Source: Mya arenaria (taxonomy: Eukaryota; Mollusca; Bivalvia; Myida; Myidae). Taken from it: a stretch of 64,000 nucleotides of DNA. The notes under the pieces are model-generated. The model was not told the DNA's origin. It was given only the letters and a program-made list of their open reading frames with translations, and made no database searches. Positions 34,441-46,341 of this stretch are shown here, one piece after another; positions within the stretch are counted from its first letter, which is position 1; every line of letters starts with the position of its first letter. The stretch spans positions 40,272,421-40,336,420 of the forward strand of contig NC_069126.1 in the NCBI RefSeq assembly GCF_026914265.1, read 5' to 3'. The position numbers and the translations under genes are program-made.

Positions 34441-35480
34441 AGTTTCATTATGTGGGGGGTTTCACAAACATTCGGACAAAGCAAACTGTATAACCGAGTT
34501 TAATTTAAGGGTAAAACAATACATTGGCACGCAATATGTAGTTATAACAAAGTAAGTACAGCAAATACATATTGTAACGACCTACGAAATCCAGGCAAAC
34601 TAGCCAGACAAATTGAAAAACACCATGAAGGCAGAGTAAAACGATTTACTTTATATATGCTTCTGTCCTCGAATCGTGTTAATCAAACACATGTTCGATT
34701 ATTCAACATCAGTGGATTGGGCTTTCATGTCGTTTGCATTACAATTTATATTTAGTAAACAATTACTATCTAACACAGTTTGATGTAAACGATAGGAATG
34801 TCATCTTTAAAACATAAAATCAAGCAATTACGATGTGGCTGAAGTAAAAAATGGTTAGTAGAGGCCTAGTTCTGATTAATAATGTCCATCTCAGTATAAA
34901 GATGATGAAACCATTATACATACCCATTTAAATGCATTCAACACGTATATGTGAGGTTGGTGGTGATCACTACTTGCATGTATCGAGCAACAAAAATAAT
35001 TATGTATATTAGGCTGGGTTTATATAACCATGACCTTAGGTAAGTTGAAAGTTAAATTATTAATTTAATATAACAGACTATTACATGTATATTATTTCAA
35101 ATCTTTCATAACACAAAATCCACAAAAGAATGACAAGCGAATAACCTAGTGAATAACTTGTTTAATGAGACTGTGCATTGAAAACAATTCATACATACAT
35201 CAACATTTCCAAACATGTGTAATGCATACATACATTAATACACCATTATTCATACGTAGTTTGCGTACGGTAGATCGTATAATCTTCGTTACATCACATT
35301 AAACCTTATCTAATAAAACATTTGTCAACATGTCTCCTTTTGCCGTTAAGAAAAATATAGATAATTGTTTTTAAAAGAAATTTTAATGTACTCACTTACA
35401 TGGGAAATGATTTAACATTTCTAATCATAACTCATTTTCACTTATTATTAAAAAAAACCCAGCTTTTAAAACATTTTAAG
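34440..35480. repeat. Duplicated 3'-flank block of channel genes, copy 1
   Basis: Shares many blocks with 46690-48500 and 59180-60720: for example ATTCGGACAAAGCAAACTGT here against ATTCTGACAAAGCAAAGCGT and ACTCGGACAAAACAAACTAT, and AAAACACCATGAA in all three. Lies 3' of the minus-strand channel copies, so the duplicated unit was larger than the genes. Confidence 0.7.
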
Positions 35481-35536
35481 TGCACACGAACTGTGTGAGT
35501 TTGGCAATATATGACCAATTACAAAAGTCTAAGTAA

Positions 35537-37713
35537 TTACTTGTCGGGGTCCTGTGGACAAATCGAAGGAGTCCTGGTGAGTTCGTATGGTTTGTAATGT
35601 TCACATTGGTTGATGTGATAACTGTCCATCCTTGCATTTTGATGCATTTTTGGTCTTGGCAAATCTTTTGTTGTAACTTCAGTTTGTATATCTTCTCTCT
35701 CATCAATGATCTCGTTGCTTCTAAATCGATAATAGAACGTATTTCAAGATGTCGTCTCGTCATTTTGGGCGTATTCCCAACCCTCTTTATCATTTTTTCA
35801 GGGAAGATTCCTCCGAAGAACAAGATCACGGAGAGACGTTCTAATTTCCAATATCGATCATGAGAATTTTTATACCCAACGTTTCCAACCAGTTCCGAGC
35901 ATGTTGTTCCCATCATAGCGATCAGAGCGTTCAGAATGACTACAGATGTCATTGCTATGTACATTAAAAAGATGGCGACGCATATTCCGGGGTGTCTAGT
36001 ATCGTAAAAACTGGGCGGGTCTCCTACTCAGTGCGAAATACTTGTAGTATTTCCATTTCTCCATTTCTCCTCAATAATTTTGCTGACCTGAGGCGTGCGC
36101 ATGAATGGGAATGCCAGCGAAGGGTGAATTTGGAAAAGGAACTGCAGGATGGATCCTGAATCTGCGAATTCGTTACAAGCATCGCTTGTTACAACAGGGT
36201 CCAAGTCCGTGATATCATACGTTTTAATATCGTTCAAGCCATCGTTTCCGTGCTCAATAAAGTACGGCTGAAATAAAGTGTACGTTCTGTTTAGATTAGT
36301 TGTTATGCGTATAACGAAAGTCTCCAGTAGTCTCTCTAGTACGATTTTGGTACATTATTGTCCATTATAAACATGATTGCATACTTGTTTCATGAAACAA
36401 GCGCTACTTATGTATTCTAGCAGAAGGTTTACGTGCAAATATTTAATAATGACATCATTTGAAGCAGATGTGTGATAAAGCAAAGACTGTAGCATTGAAT
36501 AAATAATGCTCAATAAGTAGCACCACCATGTATGATAGTATGTTTCCAATTTGTCAAACACCACTGTTCGCTAGGAAAAAGTAATCTTACCTATAAACAA
36601 ACGAATCGTGCTTACCTCCGAGTTGTATATCGTCCCAAATATTTTACAAAGACCACTCTTTGTCGCTAGCTCTAAAGGATTCAGACCCGAGTCATTTTTC
36701 ATACTCCAGAGAATGCCAGGCTTCGGTTCTTTCGACGTGTCTTTGGTTTGGTCTTCTAGTGTGATTTTATCAGCATGCTTCACTGTCTTCGAAATGTCGT
36801 TGGTGCTATCTGCATTTTCAACATCAGCTTTGGTTCCGTTCTGCTTTGTTTCGTCTTGAGTCTGGATTAATTTAAGTATTTCGATGACTTCGTCTTCTTT
36901 GTTTGGATAGTAGTGAGCATACCTGTAAAATATTATTGGTTGCAATTTGCCGAGAATAAAGTAAATTCTACATAAACAGTTTTCAACTTTTTAGCGTGTG
37001 AAGAAAGTTCTTAAAAATTGAAGGCCTTAGTTTTATGATGAATTGATCCTATGTTAAATGATAAAAACTTGGGAAAACTTGTTACTAAACCCATTTGTAC
37101 TTCAAATATTTAAAAACAAACAGTCAACCGCATACTCATGAAATTCGGATTATAGGTTTACATTATGATTGAGAAAGATTTCAGAACTTGTATGTATTGT
37201 TTTCTCCCTCGTGCAATGCACACCATAACGCCTCATTTCTTAAAGATTTTCTGAACCGTAACAAACCCATTAACTTGAAAGTAGAATGTGCTATTATTTC
37301 ATTCGCTTTTTTAAAATTTGCCTTGTAACTGAAGTAAATGATTGGCTTCCTGCAAACAATTCAAACCTTAAAGTGAGTAATATGTTGGTAACATTTTACA
37401 TGAAGTGGTGACATTAGGGGCCGTTATGTACTTTTTGATTTAGTAGGTGTCATACTTTAGTAGAAAATAGTAACACATTTTAATAAGTATACATTTGAAT
37501 GTTATTAAGCCCACGAATGCTCAGTTTACATGTTAATATCGAAATGTTACCTAATGAACGCATTATCATATTAACATTGCCATATCGAAATAATACCTTT
37601 TAACCTTGTAATGGTAAAATTTTACCTTATCAGCGCATGGTATATATCGTCTTCCTTTGAGTTTCTTTCATGTAAATTCGCTTCTTTATAATCCAGCAAA
37701 TCTTCAAACATTT
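35537..37713 (-). pseudogene. TRPV-like channel pseudogene A (exons 2-4, exon 4 internally deleted)
   Basis: Reads leftward. Exon 2 is 37626-37713 (88 nt), exon 3 is 36616-36922 (307 nt), exon 4 starts at 36267 and would stop at 35537-35539. Exons 2 and 3 are open and encode ankyrin-like segments (MFEDLLDYKEA; SGLNPLELATKSGL). Exon 4 keeps PYFIEHGNDG to IIEEKW, then jumps at about 36026-36050 to GDPPSFYDTRHPG. The region encoding S1 to the start of the pore, about 0.7 kb in copy B, is gone, with a few filler bases. S6 (ILNALIAMMGTT) and the TRP box (WKLERLS) remain. A 1-base deletion near 35720 (LEATR instead of LHSNE) shifts the C terminus. There is no exon 1 of its own: it is the distal half of a tandem exon-cassette duplication. 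Confidence 0.85.
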
Positions 37714-39554
37714 CTGTAATCAAAAAGACAAAAATAATATTGATTTGTATCGAAAACGGATCAAAAGATATCTACGATTCCATTAGCCTTATGTATAATC
37801 GAAGGAGTCCTGGTGAGTTCGTATGGTTTGTAATGTTCACATTGGTTGATGTGATAACTGTCCATCCTTGCATTTTGATGCATTTTTGGTCTTGGCAAAT
37901 CTTTTGTTGTAACTTCAGTTTGTATATCTTCTCTCTCATCAATGATCTCGTTGCTGTGTAAATCGATAATAGAACGTATTTCAAGATGTCGTCTCGTCAT
38001 TTTGGGCGTATTCCCAACCCTCTTTATCATTTTTTTCAGGGAAGATTCCTTCGAAGAACAAGATCACGGAGAGACGTTCTAATTTCCAATATCGATCATG
38101 AGAATTTTTATACCCAACGTTTCCAACCAGTTCCGAGCATGTTGTTCCCATCATAGCGATCAGAGCGTTCAGAATTACTACAGATGTCATTGCTATGTAC
38201 ATTAAAAAGATGGCGACGCATATTCCGGGGTGTCTAGTATCGTAAAAACTGGGCGGGTCTCCTACTCCGCCGATCAGTTTTATCATCGAGAGCAAGGTTC
38301 TGCCATAGGTGGAATACTCTGATTCATCTGTAGCAGGCGAGCCCTGAATGGCCATTAACATCGCCGTTCCGAATCCAAATATAATGAAAAGAAAAAAAGA
38401 ATATAAACCGAATAACATCACCGAAAATCACAATTTGAAGAAGAATGCCTAAGAAACTGAAATACTTGAAAACTCTCAGGAAGAATATAACAAACAGCCA
38501 TCCAATAATCACTGAGACGTATAAACAGTACTGTTCGTATTTGAAATCTTGATTTATCCCAACCGCCAGTGCAAAACAGCTATCTAAAATGAGACTTATT
38601 GAAAAAAAGCGCCATCAGGCCTCTGTAGGATCCATTACTGTAGGGATTCAGCTTTGTGGTTTTTGTCCATTTCCAAATGGTACCAAAATATGTTTGCAAG
38701 CTCTTCTCATTTCGCTCTGATCAGATTCCTTTTCTTTTGCAAGGAATACCATATTCTGCCAATTTATTAATTTCAGGCGAAACGTAAAGAATCCCCCGAA
38801 AAAGGCTCATGAATGCAAAAGCTGTAACTGTTTTTTTTTACCAAAGACTTTATTACTGAACGAAGGGCTGGTATCGACATTGAACATCCTTCCTCGTCAT
38901 TGGTATTATGTTTCGATCTTTCCGTTGCATACCACTGAGGAAGCTCATGAATACTAAGTGCAAAATAAACTAAATATATACAATCCACTTGTAGTATTTC
39001 CATTTCTCCTCAATAATTTTGCTGACCTGAGGCGTGCGGATGAATGGGAATGCCAGCGAAGGGTGAATTTGGAAAAGGAACTGCAGGATGGATCCTGAAT
39101 CTGCGAAATCGTTACAAGCATCGCTTGTTACAACAGGGTCCAAGTCCGTGATATCATACGTTTTAATATCGTTCAAGCCATCGTTTCCGTGCTCAATAAA
39201 GTACGGCTGAAATAAAGTGTACGTTCTGTTTAGATTAGTTGTTATGCGTATAACGAAAGTCTCCAGTAGTCTCTCTAGTACGATTTTGGTACATTATTGT
39301 CCATTATAAACATGATTGCATACTTGTTTCATGAAACAAGCGCTACTTATGTATTCTAGCAGAAGGTTTACGTGCAAATATTTAATAATGACATCATTTG
39401 AAGCAGATGTGTGATAAAGCAAAGACAGTAGCATTGAATAAATAATGCTCAATAAGTAGCACCACCATGTATGATAGTATGTTTCCAATTTGTCAAACAC
39501 CACTGTTCGCTAGGAAAAAGTAATCTTACCTATAAACAAACGAATCGTGCTTAC

Positions 39555-39861
39555 CTCCGAGTTGTATATCGTCCCAAATATTTTACAAAGACCACTCTTT
39601 GTCGCTAGCTCTAAAGGATTCAGACCCGAGTCATTTTTCATACTCCAGAGAATGCCAGGCTTCGGTTCTTTCGACGTGTCTTTGGTTTGGTCTTCTAGTG
39701 TGATTTTATCAGCATGCTTCACTGTCTTCGAAATGTCGTTGGTGGTATCTGCATTTTCAACATCAGCTTTGGTTCCGTTCTGCTTTGTTTCGTCTTGAGT
39801 CTGGATTAATTTAAGTATTTCGATGACTTCGTCTTCTTTGTTTGGATAGTAGTGAGCATAC
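39555..39861 (-). pseudogene. Exon 3 of channel pseudogene B (short linker version)
   Basis: A 307-nt exon with acceptor TTTTACAG and donor GTAAGC, phase 2 in and 0 out, nearly identical to 36616-36922 in copy A. It encodes YAHYYPNKEDEVIEILKL, a Lys/Thr/Asp-rich linker, and SGLNPLELATKSGLCKIF. The linker is about 60 residues shorter than in the intact gene. Confidence 0.85.
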
Positions 39862-40982
39862 CTGTAAAATATTATTGGTTGCAATTTGCCGAGAATAAAG
39901 TAAATTCTACATAAACAGTTTGTAACTTTTTAGCGTGTGAAGAAAGTTCTTAAAAACTGAAGGCCTTAGTTTTATGATGAATTGATCCTATGTTAAATGA
40001 TAAAAACTTGGGAAAACTTGTTACTAAACCCATTTGTACTTCAAATATTTAAAAACAAACAGTCAACCGCATACTCATGAAATTCGGATTATAGGTTTAC
40101 ATTATGATTGAGAAAGATTTCAGAACTTGTATGTATTGTTTTCTCCCTCGTGCAATGCACACCATAACGCCTCATTTCTATTTCTTAAAGATTTTCTGAA
40201 CCGTAACAAACCCATTAACTTGAAAGTAGAATGTGCTATTATTGCATTCGCTTTTTTAAAATTTGCCTTGTAACTGAAGTAAATGATTGGCTTCCTGCAA
40301 ACAATTCAAACCTTAAAGTGAGTAATATGTTGGTAACATTTTACATAAAGTGGTGACATTAGGGGCCGTTATGTACTTTTTGATTTAGTAGGTGTCATAC
40401 TTTAGTAGAAAATAGTAACACATTTTAATAAGTATACATTTGAATGTTATTAAGCCCACGAATGCTCAGTTTACATGTTAATATCGAAATGTTACCTAAT
40501 GAACGCATTATCATATTAACATTGCCATATCGAAATAATACCTTTTAACCTTGTAATGGTAAAATTTTACCTAATCAGCGCATGGTATATATCGTCTTCC
40601 TTTGAGTTTCTTTCATGTAAATTCGCTTCTTTATAATCCAGCAAATCTTCAAACATTTCTGTAATCAAAAAGACAAAAACAATATTGATTTGTATCGAAA
40701 ACGGATCAAAAGATATCTACGATTCCATTAGCCTTATGTATAAACATTTTTAAGTTTCAAGGGTTAAGAAATTTGATTCAATGAAAAAGAATCCCGTTTT
40801 TCATGTTTGTAAAAGCATGCAGATGGCGTTTGACTGATAAATTTATAACACATAACATCGTTATATCGTGGAGCATATTTTTCGACGGTTAAATTGAACA
40901 CACGAGTTCAAATTGTTAAAAAAAGTATTTTTACGTTTAATGAACTCAACAGTTCAAGCTATAAAAATCCGATTTAACTTAC

Positions 40983-42221
40983 CTTTGTTTAACGACAAGG
41001 CAGCAGTGAACAGAGGCAGTTCTCCGAGCATCACAGTTTGCTCAAAGTTGCTCCCTGTCGCGCGTTCTTTGAATAATTTCTCTTTATCAACGTCTCCAAC
41101 CTGTCAAGCATTTTTTGGCAAGTTCTGTGTAATTTTTGCAGACTGCAAGGTGGAAGGCGGTGTGGCCGTAATACTTTTCGTCCTTACGCGGAAGAGATAT
41201 CAGCTCTGGGTATTTTTCAATCAAGCTCTCCAAGAATGGCCGCAACTGTGGGACGTAATTCTCGATGGCGATGTAAATAATATTTGTGCACTTATTGTGT
41301 CGCCTGAAAAGACGACATATAGGGGCGTCGGTGGCGGCGTCGGTTGCGGCGGCGTCCGCGTCCCATTTTCGCTTGTCCGGGGTATATCTCCTAAACTATT
41401 AGTGGTATCAACTTGAAATTTCATATGTAGATAGATCTAATTGAGGGCAAGTGCAGTGCACAAGAACTGTTACTCTTGCTTCCATATTTTTAGAGTTATT
41501 GCCCTTTGTTATTTTTCATGCTTAAAGTTTTGTCCGGGGCATATCTTGTAGAATATAAGAGTTATTAACTTGAAACTTCATATGTAGATAGATCTCATGG
41601 AGGGCAAGTGCAGTGCACAATAACAGTAACTTTGCTTTCTTAGTTTTAAAGTTATTGCCCTTTGTTAATTTTCATGCTTAAAGTTTTGTCCGGGGCATAT
41701 CTTGAAGAATATAAGAGGTATCAACTTGAAACTTCATAGCTAGATAGATCTCATTAAGGGCAAGTGCAGTGCACAAGAACCGTTACCCTTGCTGCCATAT
41801 GTTTAGAGTTATTGCCCTTTGTTAATTTTCTTGCTTAGGTTTTGTCCGTGGCATATCTCGTAAACTATCAAATGCCACCCACACTTGAAAGTTAAATGGC
41901 AACATCATTGTCTATAAATAAATAAAATGCCAATCTAACAGCTATAATGTCGACAGTAAATAATTCGTCAGGCGACACATCCGACTCGCGGAGTTCTAGT
42001 CTTTTGTAGATGTCTCATTTATCATTTTGACCAACTTGCTTCCATTTATTTTCCAATCTAGCACAATCGATTTCTTTTCCGTTTTTCCGTTTTTCATTCC
42101 GTAGTTTTCTTTTAGAAACATTGTAGATCTCTTTTATTTCCTGGATAGCTTTTGTCAAACATTTATATTCAGGTTCGTCTATTGTACCTTTAATCTTATT
42201 TGACTCCATTTTAGAACTCAT
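40983..42221 (-). pseudogene. Exon 1 of channel pseudogene B, split by a mobile element
   Basis: Starts ATG at 42219-42221 (MSSKMESNKIKG). The first part (down to about 42000) aligns with the intact gene's N-terminal helix. It resumes at about 41294 with TNIIYIAIENYVP and HTAFHLAVCKN, the first ankyrin repeats. It ends at donor GTAAGT (40982-40981). Frameshifts occur on both sides of the insertion, so it was decaying independently of it. Confidence 0.85.
41295..41999. mobile_element. Pearl/HINE-like (Helentron-derived) element with ~155-bp core repeats
   Basis: About 705 bp inserted in exon 1 of pseudogene B; comparison with the intact paralogue (target near 53200) defines the edges. Subterminal inverted repeats TGTGTCGCCTGA (41296-41307) and TCAGGCGACACA (41968-41979) match over 12 bp. 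The centre has about four tandem units of ~155 bp, marked by TTTTGTCCGGGGCATATCTT near 41377, 41528, 41683 and 41839. The right end has a short hairpin ACTC-GCG-GAGT (41984-41994), then CTAG, then a host T: a Helitron-type 3' end. Subterminal inverted repeats plus core repeats are the known architecture of bivalve pearl and HINE elements. No protein is encoded. Confidence 0.75.
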
Positions 42222-42499
42222 ATTAATGCGTTTAATTGTTAACAAAAGAAATCCTAAACGAATTATACTCCTCAATATTTATTGTCTCTTTAAAATTGTC
42301 CCTTTGCGGTCTTTCAATTATTTGTAAGTTGCCGATTCCAAAACCAATGTTTAAAATGATTGCATCAGATTTCACAAATGACATTGCGATATCCGATAAC
42401 TTCAAAGCCCCAAGGTTAAAATGTTATCGTTTTTGCACGCTTTTTGCACACGTGCTATTAAATAATCAATATAACCGTTCTTAAAATAAGCCATTTCAT

Positions 42500-43330
42500 A
42501 GAATTGATATATACTTACTAATATTAAGGAAGTTTAATTAAAGTTTATTTTAATTTCATGTAGGCCTACATATTTAAAGAAATAAGCCAATATATGTCAT
42601 GAAAACAAACAAGTATTGTCAGGACCTATGTCCACGTGCTATAAAATGTATGGATACTGGTTAGCTTTTAACTGGTTAACAAGAGTCATTGTATTAATCA
42701 AAGATGTCTCACAAGAAGAAAACTGACATTTATATTCTTTTAGTAAAATATATACATAACGGAAAAACAATTCAGATGACCATGTGGGATGTTTACTATG
42801 GAACACCCAATGCCAAATGAAAAACGTGTAACAAGGCACAAATGATTATTTCCTATTTTGCTTTATGAAAACTTAATTATGACCTTTAAATAAAGCGCTG
42901 GTAAAACTACACAAGTTTTACAAAAGCAATAATTACGAATAAAATATTCTTAACAAAACGCTAATTTAGTGGATCCATTTGACGCCAAAATTAAACAAAA
43001 ATTAAAAGGCAGCCTTAAGTCTTAAGTTAAGTCGCATTTGTAATTAAAACAAATGTATTAAAATACGTGTCCTTATTGATGAATGTTATTAACCAACTCT
43101 TGAATGTAGAATATTGCATAAACTAGGCATATCAATGGCATATCGGTTGGTCCCTGTTAATTGCACTATACTGATGGAGTATTCAAAAGCACGAGGCCAG
43201 TACTTTATGCGTGTATCACGGAGCCAACAAGTGTATTGATATAGAGATATTTCAAAATAGTATTAATATGAAGTACAACTTCTATACGTACAAGTACAAG
43301 TACAGGTACACACCGTGTTTCGCATCTTTT
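42500..43330. repeat. Duplicated 5'-flank block of channel genes, copy 1
   Basis: Upstream of minus-strand pseudogene B and closely similar to 57770-58640 upstream of pseudogene D: shared runs include GGTCCCTGTTAATTGCACTA (a TTAATT/TTATTT difference), ATACTGATGGA, AGGCCAGTACTTTATG and GTGTATCACGGAGCCAACAA. A shorter part (AGGACCTATGTCCAC, ATAAAATGTA) also occurs upstream of the intact gene at about 53810-53835. Promoters would be expected here; none is clear. Confidence 0.65.
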
Positions 43331-43499
43331 GTACTGTCAGTGAGTTGATAGCATTGCTACTGTGATCTATTTAGCTACTGCATGACATATGACATGATTC
43401 TAAAATCCAACGCCGACCTTGTTTTGCAACGTTCGGTCGACGCAAAGACTCTTCAAATAGTATGCAGTCAATAAATTGATTCAAAGAGGTTATGAAACG

Positions 43500-43768
43500 C
43501 ACTCAGCCAACATTATGGCAGTGTTGAGCACTCAGCCAATATTATGGCAGTGTTGAGCACTCAGCCAATATTATGGCAGTGTTGCGCACTCAGCCAACAT
43601 TATGGCAGTTTTGTGCTCCTAACCAACATGCATTATGGCAGTTTTGATGTATGCAACCAACAAAATGGCAGTTCTGGTGAACTGAACCAAGTATTGGCAG
43701 TTTTGGTGAACTCAACCAACATTTTGAAAGTTTTGGGTGCCTTACCCAATATTGTGGCAGTTTTGTAG
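43500..43768. repeat. 30-bp minisatellite, second locus, about 9 diverged copies
   Basis: Units such as CACTCAGCCAATATTATGGC followed by AGTGTTGAG drift rightward into AACCAACATTTTG...GTTTTGG. The CCAACATTATGGCAGTTTTG core is that of the array at 31898-32215, and the 3' flank (GACTCATATTCAACC, CAAATCCAAGCCATGTTTG, ATCATGTCTGGTCAAAATCT) is shared as well. Same family, same orientation, about 11.6 kb apart. Confidence 0.88.
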
Positions 43769-44689
43769 TACCAGTTGCATGAATTATGGAGAAGAATATG
43801 TAGATATAATAAACTGCCTTGCATTTTGAACATTTACCTGGAATTGTCATTAATTAGAGCCTTATCAATTCTAAGAACTGCAGACTCATATTCAACCAAA
43901 TGTTCAATGCATGTCTCAAATCCAAGCCATGTTTGATTTTATCATGTCTGGTCAAAATCTAGGCTCTGCTTCAAGGTTAAGCAACATCAGACGGGAGCAA
44001 ACATTTTTACAAATTTTAAAAACATTTGGTAAACGGTGTCATCTCTGATGGCTGTATAGTGTTAACAAATTCTGATTTGATATTTATTTAACATGTATAG
44101 TGAAAAAGTAGGTCATTTTTTTCACGTAAAATAATACTTTTTCTACCAACCTCTGCGAGCTGTATGCCTGCCTGCTTTATTACTCGAAACCAAAATACGC
44201 ACCTCGAGACATAAACGCAACTGCCGCTTTGCCCAGTGACTTGGTCAATCACTGCTCGAGAATGAGCTGTCCGGGCACTTTGGGTTGGAAGTCGAAACAT
44301 TATACTACCGTGGACAGATCTCGTCTAGACTTTTTCAGCAGTATCAGGTAATAATTTTGTTTTGCTTTTTTATTTTCCAGGGAAGGTTCAACAAGGGCGA
44401 AAAAGTAAACCGAGGTGGGCCAGGAAATGGTTGTCTGACCTTAGAAGAGAAAGCTATGGTCATCATAGCACTCTAATAAATGAGCCAAAGACAGAATATT
44501 AAAATGCCTTCTACAACTTCACAATGCTTCCCAGAGGCCTTCCTGCAGAAGAGAGGACACATGGTAAAAACATATATTCCTCCTGGTCTCAAGATGTCCA
44601 ATAGTCTATGGCACCTGGTCAGCGGTGTCAATTATCTTGCTATTATTAATGTTTCTTTTACCTCAGAGTTGCTCTGAACACAGTCTCCT

Positions 44690-44975
44690 TCATCATTAAT
44701 GAAGTAAGCGATGTAATCAAAGCCTTGTTTGTTGCTGAGTTGATTCAGTGCCCTATTACAACTGTGCAGTTTGATGAAAAGAGATGGCAAATTCCACACT
44801 TCCGTGGTGCTGCGGATTGCAAGCATGTGGCTGTCACCTGTACTCGGAATACTGGCTCTGTGTGCGAGTTTTCTCCATTGTCTTCATGGCCCTGGTCGAC
44901 GCTAGCTATAAATTCATTAGGTTTGATTTCGACTCTGATAGTATTAGCATCGATGCCATTATCTAAAATGGGTCA
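44690..44975 (+). pseudogene. PIF/Harbinger (HARBI1-like) transposase fossil
   Basis: One frame reads RWQIPHFRGAADCKHVAVTC, matching the GA(x)DGKHV block around the first catalytic Asp of Harbinger DDE transposases (G changed to C). A shifted frame continues FSIVFMALVDASYKFIRFDF, matching the FSI(V)xxALVDADYKF block with the second Asp. The frame change between these blocks and stops around them show it is dead. The third acidic residue was not found. Upstream fragments to about 44390 may belong to it but are not recognisable. Confidence 0.75.
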
Positions 44976-46181
44976 GAACTGAAAGATGGTCCGGAGAGTC
45001 CGATCAACATATTTAATCTCCCTGAAGTAAAGCCACTACATGATAGTGACGTTCCTGTCCCTTACTTCATAAACTACACCCTTACCCCCATCCATTTTAC
45101 GGTTTTCGAGTTCTTTACTTCAGCTGTCGTTACTCACGCATGGTGACTGATACTATATTGTAATTGTATTGTAATAATCCTTATGGCGGATCTCGGGCCA
45201 TGCTGTACCAAACCGACAACAAAACCATTTAGTTACGTGTCACTCAAAGCATGGGGGTGGAGAAGTGAATAAACTAAGCTGATAGGCATCTTAGATCTGA
45301 GATCTAGCATTGTTCAATCACCAATTGTTATGTAAATGACACGCCTGATGGATCCGAATCTCACCAGACCACAGTTGCCATTCTCTTGTTGACGCAAGGT
45401 CGGAAAGGACCACTCACAGTTTGTTATTCTTAAGTTTTACCTCCAAATATTATGAATTAACAATTACAGTTAATTACAATTAACAATTCTGTCGAAGGAG
45501 CAAGGCGGCATTGTAATTACTGTGTACCGAACACGAAAATGCTTCGCATGCAATTCTTAACATGTGATCCGTAAATATTTGGATTTAAAGACCACGCTTG
45601 GGTTTGATTTTCTTTGAGGCCGTCGGGGTAAAATCAAAGTCATTTAATTGTTGTGTGAATTTCCTGGGAAGTTTGTATACAGGTCTTTCCTAGAGTCGTT
45701 TCACTGTTGGTCTCGCGATATCTCGTAATGATGTGTTCACTGCCAGATCAATGACCTACATGTTTTTTTGTCGAAAAACCATCAGAAATACTTAAACGTT
45801 TGATAAATCATTGAAAACTTAATTGTAATGTTAACACATTCGTATACCTAACTGTTTTGGTGTGACCAACAATTATTTGACAAGAACAACCCCTGCTCGT
45901 TTTTTTAGGTTAAAATCTATTAATGTTGATTTTTTCTCATAATAGTAGTAATGCAGTTATGATAGAGTCCTATGGCCCCTCCATGTATATGAATTTATAA
46001 GATATCTAGATTTATTTATCATAAATCCACACGCAATACATATCGCAAAATATGGTATTCCGTATTTCACTCCAGTGCAATTAAGTCGTATTCCACTCTT
46101 GTTACGTCACTTCATAAATGACATTTATAATGAAAACATGTGGCTTTTAAGTGATCTATCCAGTAATGTTTATACTTAAAG
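44976..46181. other. Intergenic, nothing recognised
   Basis: No reading frame of note and no clear repeat. It separates the Harbinger fossil from the foldback element. Confidence 0.5.
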
Positions 46182-46341
46182 GGTTATTAGTACTACGTTT
46201 TGATACTGAATGTTGTATTCGAATCTCGTGGATTTTTGCAGATTTTGATTTCACTCGGCTTGCGCCTCGAGATATCCGAATCTGCAAAAATCCACTCAAG
46301 TTGAATACAACCTCCCGGATCAAAACGCAGTACAAATAACC
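46182..46341. mobile_element. Foldback MITE, ~160 bp
   Basis: Nearly the whole segment is an imperfect inverted repeat. GGTTATTAGTACTACGTTTT on the left pairs with AAAACGCAGTACAAATAACC on the right; further in, GTTGTATTCGAATCTCGTGG pairs with the region ending TTGAATACAAC, and GGATTTTTGCAGATT with GAATCTGCAAAAATCC. The centre is CACTCGGCTTGCGCCTCGAG. Confidence 0.8.

Larger units (their letters stand above)
37797..42221 (-). pseudogene. TRPV-like channel pseudogene B (exons 1-4, several lesions)
   Basis: Exon 1 is 40983-42221, split by a mobile element; exon 2 40571-40658, exon 3 39555-39861, exon 4 from 39206 down to the duplication junction at about 37798. It encodes the same ankyrin and six-TM channel as the intact copy at 48506-53407. 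Lesions: a frameshift in exon 1 ending at a stop at 42015-42017; further indels near 41095-41120; the element at 41295-41999; a TAG at 38970-38972 in S1 where the intact copy has TGG; a frameshift in the A-rich stretch near 38395; and a seventh T at 38030-38036 that shifts the C terminus. The final residues and stop are replaced by intron sequence at the junction. Exons 2 and 3 are open. Confidence 0.87.

Noticed and set aside
36355..36564. Minus-strand open frame beginning MVFDKLETYYHTWW, present again at 39294-39503
   Set aside because: It looks conserved only because the cassette was duplicated; the equivalent intron in the intact gene (about 50690-50900) has stops and indels, so it is intron 3.
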